Of a stretch of 5,042 bases of DNA, positions 1-5,042 are shown in pieces (the first letter of the stretch is position 1; each line of letters opens with the position of its first letter). Source of the stretch: an uncultured Robiginitomaculum sp. (GTDB lineage: Bacteria > Pseudomonadota > Alphaproteobacteria > Caulobacterales > Maricaulaceae); assembly GCA_938003555.1 (NCBI GenBank), contig CALKXN010000071.1, positions 1 to 5,042 on the forward strand. The letters run 5' to 3'. A program made the position numbers and the translations under genes. A model generated the notes under the pieces. That model searched no databases. It saw only the letters and a list, made by a program, of their open reading frames with translations, and was not told the origin of the DNA.

Positions 1-2526
1 TTTAACGTGACTCACGAAGACGGCACAATCACGCGCGAAGCGGTCGAAACAACGCCGGGTCGTATGATGATTGCTGAGGTTCTTCCGGATCACAAAGATG
101 TCCCATACAGCCTCGTCAATAAAGTCCTGACCAAAAAGGCCATCGGCAATTTGATCGACGTGGTGTATCGCCATGCGGGTCAAAAAGCGACGGTGATCTT
201 TGCAGATAAGATTATGGGTCTTGGATTTAAACAAGCGGCCCGCGCCGGTATCTCCTTTGGTAAAGATGACATGATCATCCCGAAAGAGAAGAAAATCCTT
301 GTTGCGGAAACAACAGCTTTGACGAATGATTTTGAGCAGCAATATGCTGACGGTCTGATCACCAAAGGTGAGAAGTACAATAAAGTCGTCGATGCGTGGT
401 CTAAATGTACGGACAAAGTGGCGGATGCCATGATGGCCGAGGCCGCCAAGCCGCGCGCCCTTATCAACTCCGTCTTTATGATGGCCGATTCAGGCGCTCG
501 GGGGTCTAAGAACCAAATGAAGCAGCTGGCTGGTATGCGTGGTCTGATGGCCAAGCCGTCAGGTGAGATTATCGAAACGCCGATTACAGCCAACTTTAAA
601 GAAGGCCTATCGGTTCTTGATTACTTTAACTCGACCCATGGAGCCCGTAAGGGTCTGGCCGATACCGCTTTGAAAACCGCGAACTCAGGTTATCTGACGC
701 GTCGTCTTGTTGACGTTGCCCAAGATTGTATCGTGAACGAGCAGGATTGCGGAACCGATAAAGGGATTACGCTAAAGCCTGTTGTTGATGGCGGTGAAGT
801 TCAAGTGTCCCTCGGCGAGCGTTTGCTAGGCCGTTCTGTTGCTGAAGATCTTCGCGATCCGCGCAATGGTGACGTCATGATCCCGAGCAACACATATATT
901 GATGAAATCCTGATGGCTCAGATTGATGAGTCCGGATTGCAAGATGCATATGTGCGTAGCCCGCTGACATGTGAAACACGCAATGGCATTTGCGCGACCT
1001 GTTATGGTCGTGATTTGGCGCGCGGCACGAAAGTGAATATGGGCGAAGCTGTCGGCGTTATCGCGGCGCAGTCCATTGGTGAGCCGGGTACGCAGCTTAC
1101 GATGCGGACCTTCCATATTGGCGGTACAGCCTCTGTGTCAGATAAGTCTGTTGTTGAAAGCTCTAACGAAGGCACCGTCGAATATGTTGACGGCAATGTC
1201 GTCGAAGATGAGCGCGGAGTCTTTATCGTCCTGGGTCGTAACATGTCTATTCGCATCGTTGATGGGGACGGCAAAGAGCTTGAGAGTCACAAAGTAGCTT
1301 ATGGCTACCGCGTTACACCGAAAGACGGGTCCAAGATTAAACGTGGCGACCGCATTGCAGAATGGGATCCTTATGCGACCCCAATTATCACTGAAGTGGC
1401 CGGCGAAATTAACTTGCTTGATATTGTCGAAGGCGTTTCTGCCAAAGATGAGACGGACGAAGATACAGGTATCTCCTCGAAAGTTATCGTCGATTGGCGC
1501 GGCAATTCTAAGGGTGCAGGTCTGCAGCCTTTGGCCGTCGTTCAAGACAAAAATGGTGAGCCTGTGAAACTTGCGACAGGCAATGTCGCAAATTACATGC
1601 TCGCTGTTGGCGCGATCCTGTCGGTCAATTCCGGCGATAAAGTCAAACCGGGTGACGTCATTGCGCGTATCGCCAAAGGCGGCGCGACGCAGCGCGATAT
1701 TACCGGGGGTCTGCCGCGTGTTGCGGAGCTATTCGAAGCCCGTCGTCCGAAAGATGATGCGGTTATCGCAGACATTGACGGTACGGTTGAATTTACGCGG
1801 GACTATAAAAATAAGCGCCGCGTTCGCCTTAACCCTGTCGATGAAAATGTCGAAGCGTCTGAATATCTGATTGCCAAGGGTAAGCATATGGCTGTCCAAG
1901 AGGGCGATATGGTGCGCAAAGGCGATTACCTCATTGATGGTAACCCTGCGCCGCATGATATCCTTGAGATCATGGGCATCGAAGCTTTGGCGCAATATTT
2001 GGTCGACGAAGTGCAAGGCGTTTACCGCCTGCAGGGCGTTCCGATTAATGATAAACATATCGAAACGATTGTGCGTCAAATGCTACAAAAAGTCGAAGTT
2101 GTTGATCCGGGCGAAACATCGCTTCTGCGCGGTGAGCAGCTTGATAAGATCGAGTTCATGGAAACCAATGAAGCGCTCCTTGAGCGTGACAAGGATAAGC
2201 GTCCTGCAATTGGCAAGCCTGTTCTATTGGGTATCACCAAGGCGTCCTTGCAGACTCGCAGCTTTATCTCTGCCGCGTCCTTCCAGGAAACAACCCGCGT
2301 TCTGACCGAAGCGTCAGTCCAAGGTAAGGAAGACATGCTTGAAGGCCTTAAAGAGAACGTCATTGTTGGCCGCCTCATTCCGGCTGGTACGGGCGCAAAT
2401 CTGCGCAAGTATCAAAAGCTGGCCAATGAGCGTGACACCAAGCTCATCGACGAGCGCCGCGCCGAAGCACAAGCCGGACTCGAAGAGTTCCCGGCCGAAA
2501 TTTCGGATGAGGCACCTGCTGTATAA
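1..2526 (+). CDS. rpoC: DNA-directed RNA polymerase subunit beta' (3' part, 5'-truncated by window edge)
   Basis: This is the largest subunit of core RNA polymerase, which forms the active-site cleft with RpoB. The frame is open from base 1, so the 841 codons seen are the C-terminal ~60% of a protein usually ~1,400 aa. The catalytic NADFDGD motif must lie upstream. In order, I see the secondary-channel region with MADSGARGS and [10 protein letters not shown] (about 480-560), the bridge helix ETPITANF through [20 protein letters not shown] (574-690), and the zinc-binding cysteines at codons 748, 970, 991 and 1000. The trigger loop with [21 protein letters not shown] spans 1051-1125. The proteobacterial trigger-loop insertion (SI3) runs to about 1690, then [18 protein letters not shown] (about 1696-1750). 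The C-terminal clamp segment ends in [12 protein letters not shown] and [14 protein letters not shown] (about 2280-2400). No frameshift or missing key residue is visible. The tail is acidic and Ala/Glu-rich. Identification is essentially certain. Confidence 0.99.
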   Translation, partial: FNVTHEDGTITREAVETTPGRMMIAEVLPDHKDVPYSLVNKVLTKKAIGNLIDVVYRHAGQKATVIFADKIMGLGFKQAARAGISFGKDDMIIPKEKKILVAETTALTNDFEQQYADGLITKGEKYNKVVDAWSKCTDKVADAMMAEAAKPRALINSVFMMADSGARGSKNQMKQLAGMRGLMAKPSGEIIETPITANFKEGLSVLDYFNSTHGARKGLADTALKTANSGYLTRRLVDVAQDCIVNEQDCGTDKGITLKPVVDGGEVQVSLGERLLGRSVAEDLRDPRNGDVMIPSNTYIDEILMAQIDESGLQDAYVRSPLTCETRNGICATCYGRDLARGTKVNMGEAVGVIAAQSIGEPGTQLTMRTFHIGGTASVSDKSVVESSNEGTVEYVDGNVVEDERGVFIVLGRNMSIRIVDGDGKELESHKVAYGYRVTPKDGSKIKRGDRIAEWDPYATPIITEVAGEINLLDIVEGVSAKDETDEDTGISSKVIVDWRGNSKGAGLQPLAVVQDKNGEPVKLATGNVANYMLAVGAILSVNSGDKVKPGDVIARIAKGGATQRDITGGLPRVAELFEARRPKDDAVIADIDGTVEFTRDYKNKRRVRLNPVDENVEASEYLIAKGKHMAVQEGDMVRKGDYLIDGNPAPHDILEIMGIEALAQYLVDEVQGVYRLQGVPINDKHIETIVRQMLQKVEVVDPGETSLLRGEQLDKIEFMETNEALLERDKDKRPAIGKPVLLGITKASLQTRSFISAASFQETTRVLTEASVQGKEDMLEGLKENVIVGRLIPAGTGANLRKYQKLANERDTKLIDERRAEAQAGLEEFPAEISDEAPAV

Positions 2527-2550
2527 AGCACGTCTCTGCCGCATTCATTC

Positions 2551-2581
2551 AAGCCTCCGCGCCCTGCGCGGGGGCTTTTTT
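2551..2581 (+). terminator. Intrinsic terminator of the rpoC transcription unit
   Basis: A 12-bp stem (AAGCCTCCGCGC at 2551-2562 against GCGCGGGGGCTT at 2566-2577, with one T-G wobble) encloses a CCT loop. A run of six T begins inside the 3' arm (2576-2581). It lies 25 bp after the rpoC stop. GC-rich stem, tight loop and T-tract make this a textbook Rho-independent terminator that ends the upstream operon. Confidence 0.93.
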
Positions 2582-2641
2582 GTTGAAAAATCTGCATATA
2601 ACTGCGCTGTAATCAGACCGTGTTCATCTGTGGAATGATAT

Positions 2642-2669
2642 TTGCGAGCTATTATTGCAGTGTTATAAA
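2642..2669 (+). promoter_or_regulatory. Putative sigma-70-type promoter for the exported protein gene
   Basis: TTGCGA (2642-2647) and TATAAA (2664-2669) are separated by 16 bp. The expected start of transcription is near 2676, giving a leader of about 35 nt before the ATG at 2711. It lies beyond the rpoC terminator, consistent with independent expression. The -35 hexamer is identical to the one proposed for the chorismate mutase gene. This is pattern-based only. Confidence 0.55.
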
Positions 2670-2698
2670 TTCGCACAATCGGGCGCAATGTGAAGTTT

Positions 2699-2703
2699 AG
2701 GAG
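2699..2703 (+). promoter_or_regulatory. Shine-Dalgarno AGGAG that fixes the start at 2711
   Basis: AGGAG sits 7 nt before the ATG at 2711. An in-frame GTG at 2690 would make the protein 7 residues longer but would place this site inside the coding sequence. It would also put extra residues ahead of a well-formed signal peptide. The ATG is therefore preferred. Confidence 0.8.
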
Positions 2704-2710
2704 TGGCCTT

Positions 2711-3166
2711 ATGGTTGGATTTAAAAAGAGTACGGTTCTTGGATTAGCCTCATTGATGGGCGTTGCCGCCATGGCCCCTGTGGCCAGCGCGCAAGATATT
2801 AGCCCAACGCTTTTGATTGAAACCGCGCCGTCTGATAGCGCCGATTATCGCCGCATGGTTCATGTAAAATACCTACAAGGCAATCGTATTCAGCGCAGCT
2901 TTGTCGCCTATAACCGCACGGAATTTAAGCGCGTTGATCGCCAAATCTCTCAAGAGGTGATTGATAATTGCGCCAATGGCGCCGCAACGTCACTATCTGA
3001 AATCCGCCGCTTTGCGCGCGATGAGATGGGCCGCTTCAAGGCAAAACGCTCGCCGGAAACGCGCTATTTCTGTATTAAAAATGTCCGCAATTGGACGGGC
3101 CAAAATCGTGATAAATATCTTGATCCGATTTTTGAAACCCTACCTTACAGCGTTCAGGCCTTTTAG
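2711..3166 (+). CDS. Exported hypothetical protein with Sec signal peptide
   Basis: The product is 151 aa and I do not recognise the family. Residues 1-27 form a classic Sec signal peptide: a GFKK basic start, a hydrophobic core VLGLASLMGVAAMAPV, and an ASA cleavage site before Gln28. The mature protein is about 124 aa, strongly basic and predicted periplasmic or secreted. It has two cysteines only, Cys87 (VIDNCANG) and Cys121 (TRYFCIKN), which could form one disulfide. An Arg-rich stretch SEIRRFARDEMGRFKAKR lies between them. There is no transmembrane segment after the signal, no lipobox and no catalytic signature I can name. The start is ATG 2711 because of the AGGAG 7 nt upstream. It has its own promoter-like sequence and follows a strong terminator, so it is probably monocistronic. 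It converges on the chorismate mutase gene with 6 bp between stop codons. The reading frame looks genuine; the function is unknown. Confidence 0.85.
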   Translation: MVGFKKSTVLGLASLMGVAAMAPVASAQDISPTLLIETAPSDSADYRRMVHVKYLQGNRIQRSFVAYNRTEFKRVDRQISQEVIDNCANGAATSLSEIRRFARDEMGRFKAKRSPETRYFCIKNVRNWTGQNRDKYLDPIFETLPYSVQAF

Positions 3167-3173
3167 CCTGAAC
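3152..3173. terminator. Stem-loop between convergent genes, overlapping both stop codons
   Basis: GTTCAGGC (3152-3159) and GCCTGAAC (3166-3173) form a perfect 8-bp inverted repeat with a 6-nt loop, CTTTTA. It contains most of the stop codon of the + gene and reaches the last base of the stop codon of the - gene. No T-tract follows on either strand, so it is not a canonical intrinsic terminator. It may act as a weak bidirectional terminator or a 3'-end stabiliser. The stem is directly visible; the role is inferred. Confidence 0.5.
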
Positions 3174-3508
3174 TAGGTTCGGATTTCGTCGAATTTTTTA
3201 AATTCAAAAGCAATGCACTGCGTGATGAGTTCGCGCCAAACCGGTTCGGCGATCTCGGCGGACAGGCCTAGGCGCGCGGCCTCCATAAGTACTTTGCTGA
3301 CCACATCTTCGATACGCTCTGCGTCATAAACGGCCTCGCGGCTGCCTTTAATGCGCGCGGCCGCGCTCATATAGGCTTGGCGTTTCACAAGCAGGCTGAC
3401 CAGCTCGCGGTCAAGCGCGTCAACGCCCTCACGGACCTCTATCATTGTCGTGCAATCTTCCCCCGCAAGCGGGCCGTTTACGGCATTCTGTTGAGCAGCA
3501 ATATTCAT
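3173..3508 (-). CDS. Chorismate mutase, AroQ class (PchB-like, monofunctional)
   Basis: It is predicted to rearrange chorismate to prephenate for phenylalanine and tyrosine synthesis, in the cytoplasm. At 111 aa it matches small all-helical AroQ enzymes, which act as intertwined dimers. An EDCTTM motif (17-22) opens helix 1, as in the PchB-like branch. Likely active-site residues by alignment from memory are Arg26 (EVREGVDALDREL), Arg43 (LLVKRQAYM), Lys54 (AARIK) and Arg65 (DAERIEDV). Near the C-terminus, Glu102 in IAFEF takes the position of the catalytic Gln of E. coli and PchB. No dehydratase, dehydrogenase or DAHP synthase domain is fused and there is no signal peptide. ATG 3508 is the only usual start upstream of the EDCT motif before an in-frame stop. 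It has no Shine-Dalgarno but a promoter suited to leaderless transcription. Isochorismate pyruvate lyase is the alternative, but no siderophore or salicylate genes are visible. Confidence 0.93.
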   Translation of the reverse strand: MNIAAQQNAVNGPLAGEDCTTMIEVREGVDALDRELVSLLVKRQAYMSAAARIKGSREAVYDAERIEDVVSKVLMEAARLGLSAEIAEPVWRELITQCIAFEFKKFDEIRT

Positions 3509-3514
3509 AAGGAT

Positions 3515-3543
3515 GACATAGGGACTAAGCGCCGCTTTCGCAA
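3515..3543 (-). promoter_or_regulatory. Putative promoter giving a leaderless chorismate mutase mRNA
   Basis: Reading the minus strand, TTGCGA (3543-3538), a 17-bp spacer and TATGTC (3520-3515) are followed by six bases (ATCCTT) and then the ATG at 3508. With standard -10 geometry, +1 falls on the A of the start codon. No purine-rich Shine-Dalgarno exists in this interval, which fits a leaderless transcript. The -10 matches consensus at its first three positions (TAT) only. Confidence 0.5.
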
Positions 3544-3578
3544 CGCCTTGATATGGGGGCGCGATGTCGCGGGAGGGG

Positions 3579-3620
3579 ATGTTTGAAATACAGAGTCAGG
3601 CGTTAGGGAATGTTTCAAAC
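3579..3620. repeat. Paired TTTSAAA near-palindromes, possible operator
   Basis: ATGTTTGAAA (3579-3588) and ATGTTTCAAA (3610-3619) are direct repeats 31 bp apart, about three helical turns. Each has a near-palindromic core TTTSAAA. As an inverted repeat, GTTTGAAA (3581-3588) also pairs with TTTCAAAC (3613-3620). A GANTC site (GAGTC, 3593-3597), the target of CcrM-type methylases in alphaproteobacteria, lies between them. The pair is in the divergent intergenic region and could bind a dimeric regulator of either gene. The repeats are visible; the role is inferred. Confidence 0.35.
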
Positions 3621-3625
3621 TTGCA

Positions 3626-3650
3626 CGGCTTAGAACGCCGAAATAAGCCG
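3626..3650 (+). other. Hairpin in divergent intergenic region
   Basis: CGGCTTA (3626-3632) pairs perfectly with TAAGCCG (3644-3650) around an 11-nt loop. The loop contains GCCG, which could alternatively pair with the first CGGC. A T-rich but interrupted stretch follows (about 3655-3667). On the + strand it resembles a weak terminator or attenuator ahead of the gene at 3715, but no transcript entering it is evident. Confidence 0.3.
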
Positions 3651-3675
3651 CTGGTATTTTCTTGTTTCAGTTATT

Positions 3676-3687
3676 TGTTGCGCAACA
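3676..3687. repeat. 12-bp perfect palindrome upstream of the mini-COX1 gene
   Basis: TGTTGCGCAACA is a perfect palindrome ending 27 bp before the ATG at 3715. It contains TTGCGC (3678-3683), which lies 17 bp upstream of ATAAGG (3701-3706), a poor -10 candidate that doubles as the Shine-Dalgarno. A repressor or activator site is possible. About one such palindrome is expected by chance in 5 kb, so the position is the main argument. Confidence 0.35.
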
Positions 3688-3714
3688 CTGCGTCACGAAG
3701 ATAAGGTTCCGTAT

Positions 3715-4392
3715 ATGATTAGAAATTATATCATTAAGACTGCAAGTCTGTTTTTACTCGTTGGGTTCGCGTGTGGACTTGCCGGGCAAGTTGAACTCAT
3801 AAAGCCGAGAGTTTCTTTCATGAGCCCCTCGCTCTGGCCTCAATTATTAACCATGCACGTATGGGCGACAGCCATATCGCTTGTTGTAATTTGCTTGAGT
3901 ACGGTTTCCCTAATTCGTGATAGAAACACTTTAGGGCAATGGGTCATTTGGCTTGGCTTCGCTACCGTTCCACTTCTATTTGGCGTTCTGATAAACTTGA
4001 TGCTCGCAAGTGTTCAATCTCTTGATAGTTATATAACTGATACTACTTTGGTGACAGCGAACCGACATGCTTATGGAACCGCAGTGTTGCTGGTTGCGCT
4101 TGGAGGATTAAGTGCTTTGCAGAGCGTGAAGTTTGAAAGCCTTTCGCTTAAAATTTCCTTTGGGTTTGCTTTATTGATTACCGCATCAGGAGTTGCGCTG
4201 GCGTTTTTACAGCTTCAGCTTGGTTCACATGGGGTGCCGAGACAATACATCGACTACCCAATTGAGTTCGCACCATTACAATTCTATTCCAGTGTCGCGG
4301 CGATCACTTGCTTCTTTCTTTCTGGATTTTACGTAATCCTGCTATGGCGGCATTCAAATAAAAAGGCAGGAACAATAGAAGAGGTCTTCTGA
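3715..4392 (+). CDS. COX1-like membrane protein, reduced heme-copper oxidase subunit I fold
   Basis: The product has 225 aa and six predicted membrane helices (about 9-29, 43-67, 76-99, 110-135, 145-168, 187-211), both ends cytoplasmic. Both ends resemble cytochrome c oxidase subunit I, normally ~530 aa with 12 helices. Residues 10-58 match helices I-II, with His48 in LLTMHVWATAISLVV at the heme a ligand site (bovine His61). Residues 108-135 match helix X: DTTLVTANRHAYG aligns with DTYYVVAHFHYVL. His118 is at the second heme a ligand (His378) and Asn116 replaces the heme a3 ligand (His376). Residues 173-193, GVPRQYIDYP to YSS, match the GMPRRYxDYP segment before helix XII; Arg176 is kept and Gln177 replaces the second Arg. 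The helices with the copper ligands and the cross-linked Tyr are absent, so oxygen reduction is unlikely. A low-spin heme protein for electron transfer, heme handling or sensing is my inference. ATG 3715 has TAAGG 8 nt upstream. The gene is AT-richer than rpoC. Confidence 0.85.
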   Translation: MIRNYIIKTASLFLLVGFACGLAGQVELIKPRVSFMSPSLWPQLLTMHVWATAISLVVICLSTVSLIRDRNTLGQWVIWLGFATVPLLFGVLINLMLASVQSLDSYITDTTLVTANRHAYGTAVLLVALGGLSALQSVKFESLSLKISFGFALLITASGVALAFLQLQLGSHGVPRQYIDYPIEFAPLQFYSSVAAITCFFLSGFYVILLWRHSNKKAGTIEEVF

Positions 4393-4476
4393 GACTAATT
4401 TAAGTCAGCTTCTTCAGACTTCCTGAGCGGCTTAAAGTCGCCCAAAGAGGGACTCTGGACAACGCTTGCTCGACTA

Positions 4477-4505
4477 TTGACAAGGCCTAGTTTAATTGCC
4501 CATTT
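4477..4505 (+). promoter_or_regulatory. Consensus -35 box and weak -10 upstream of the lipoprotein gene
   Basis: TTGACA (4477-4482) is a perfect -35 hexamer. At 17-bp spacing the -10 would be CCATTT (4500-4505), a poor match, placing +1 at 4512, the A of the ATG. CATTTG at 18 bp is no better. A separate promoter fits the 119-bp gap after the preceding gene. A GANTC site (GACTC, 4451-4455) lies just upstream. Confidence 0.4.
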
Positions 4506-4511
4506 GTAGAG

Positions 4512-5042
4512 ATGCATGTTTACTTAAAAATTACATTATGCCTCTTTTCATTTTTGACTTTGATCACTCTATCCAGCTGTCAAACTTCAAATAGCCTTAG
4601 CTCCGACGAATTATTACAAAAATTCGAAGATGGCCGCGCACTGAGTCTGAAGCTAGCGAAGGAAGAATCCGATACTTATGCAGGCTCCTATCTCGGGGAC
4701 TATTCTTGCCGTTGCAGGGTCTTTCTATTTACCTCTAACGGTCGCGAAACACTCAACCGGTATACTGGTGATCCAACTTTTTCGGCTAAGCAGGCCGAGT
4801 ATTCTTTGAAAGAGTTAGTGTTAGCTAAGGAACAAACCAAGCAACAAGTCGCAATGTCTGCGTTGTTGCGTTCAAGTGTTCACATACAATTGGACGAGAG
4901 CCTTAACAGCGTATCACTTCTTGTTGGAGCTGATAACTCGGATGTCTCGCGTAAGTTAATGGAGCTTCGCCCATCGCTGCACCCTTCAGTAATGATACTG
5001 TATCCTGAAGATGTTGGGATGGTGGAAACCCCTCGCAGCGTC
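4512..5042 (+). CDS. Putative lipoprotein, 3' end beyond the window
   Basis: An open frame of 177 codons runs without a stop to the right edge. Residues 1-22 form a lipoprotein signal peptide: one Lys in the n-region, a hydrophobic core LCLFSFLTLITL, and a lipobox LSSC with lipidated Cys23. Gln at +2 suggests outer-membrane sorting under the E. coli rule. The exported part begins with a Ser-rich linker. It contains a Cys66-Arg-Cys68 pair (GDYSCRCRVFLF), a helical, Lys/Gln-rich stretch (about 92-120), then HIQLDESLNSVSLLVGADNSD and ELRPSLHPSVMILYP. I do not recognise the family. The 122-165 segment loosely recalls the region before the catalytic domain in some exported serine proteases, but no catalytic residues are visible. 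ATG 4512 is the only usual start between an in-frame TAG at 4488 and the signal peptide. An overlapping ATG at 4516 hits a stop within four codons. No good Shine-Dalgarno is present. Codon use is AT-richer than in rpoC. Confidence 0.82.
   Translation, partial: MHVYLKITLCLFSFLTLITLSSCQTSNSLSSDELLQKFEDGRALSLKLAKEESDTYAGSYLGDYSCRCRVFLFTSNGRETLNRYTGDPTFSAKQAEYSLKELVLAKEQTKQQVAMSALLRSSVHIQLDESLNSVSLLVGADNSDVSRKLMELRPSLHPSVMILYPEDVGMVETPRSV

Noticed and set aside
180..593. A 137-aa open frame on the minus strand inside rpoC.
   Set aside because: It lies wholly within the well-conserved rpoC frame and its translation has no family resemblance; it is an antisense shadow.
1138..2305. Several open frames of 88-144 aa on both strands within rpoC.
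   Set aside because: All overlap the unmistakable RpoC coding sequence and show shadow-like, low-quality translations.
2690..2710. GTG at 2690 as an earlier start for the exported protein.
   Set aside because: The AGGAG at 2699-2703 is ideally placed for ATG 2711, and the longer form adds residues ahead of a complete signal peptide.
3564..3704. A 46-codon ORF on the + strand in the intergenic region (MSREGMFEIQ...), ending 10 bp before the mini-COX1 start.
   Set aside because: Its ATGs have poorly spaced Shine-Dalgarno sequences, the translation shows no recognisable feature, and the length is compatible with chance. A leader peptide cannot be excluded.
3847..3854. TTAACCAT, resembling a CtrA half-site.
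   Set aside because: It lies inside the mini-COX1 coding sequence with no second half-site and no promoter context, so chance is the simpler explanation.
4393..4440. Short AAGTC/GACTT inverted repeats after the mini-COX1 stop.
   Set aside because: Stems are only 4-5 bp with no T-tract; not a convincing terminator.
1..5042. tRNA or rRNA genes, CRISPR arrays, insertion sequences, attachment sites.
   Set aside because: I looked on both strands and saw no tRNA-like cloverleaf, regularly spaced repeats, transposase or integrase coding, or flanking terminal repeats.

Overview
The window most likely comes from an alphaproteobacterium. The RpoC protein is proteobacterial in type: it carries the long insertion inside the trigger loop and four zinc-binding cysteines. 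The chorismate mutase and the AGGAG and TTGCGA signals also fit that class. A marine Caulobacterales/Hyphomonadales/Maricaulales-type lineage is my guess, but the sequence does not prove it. By eye, rpoC runs at roughly 55% GC and the right third of the window (from about 3580) at about 45%.

Layout. (1) Bases 1-2526 are the 3' portion of rpoC, the beta' subunit of RNA polymerase, cut by the left window edge. A strong intrinsic terminator follows directly (2551-2581), so the rpoBC transcription unit ends here and does not run into the ribosomal-protein/elongation-factor genes often found next in proteobacteria. (2) A separate promoter and a good Shine-Dalgarno drive a small exported protein of unknown function (2711-3166, +). 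(3) It converges, with a 6-bp gap, on a monofunctional AroQ-class chorismate mutase (3173-3508, -). That gene has no Shine-Dalgarno, but a promoter-like pair is placed so that transcription would start at the A of its ATG, suggesting a leaderless mRNA. (4) A divergent intergenic region (3509-3714) holds paired TTTSAAA near-palindromes, a hairpin and a 12-bp palindrome. (5) A 225-aa membrane protein (3715-4392, +) reads as a shrunken cytochrome c oxidase subunit I. It keeps the N-terminal helices I-II and the C-terminal helices X-XII with both low-spin heme histidines. It lacks the central helices that carry the copper site, and asparagine replaces the high-spin heme ligand. (6) After a 119-bp gap with a consensus TTGACA -35 box comes the 5' part of a lipoprotein gene (4512 to the right edge, +).

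How the genes relate. rpoC and the chorismate mutase are housekeeping genes. The mini-COX1 and lipoprotein genes are AT-richer and look accessory. They are co-oriented but probably separately transcribed. Nothing else in the window links them to respiration. The mini-COX1 is the most interesting item.
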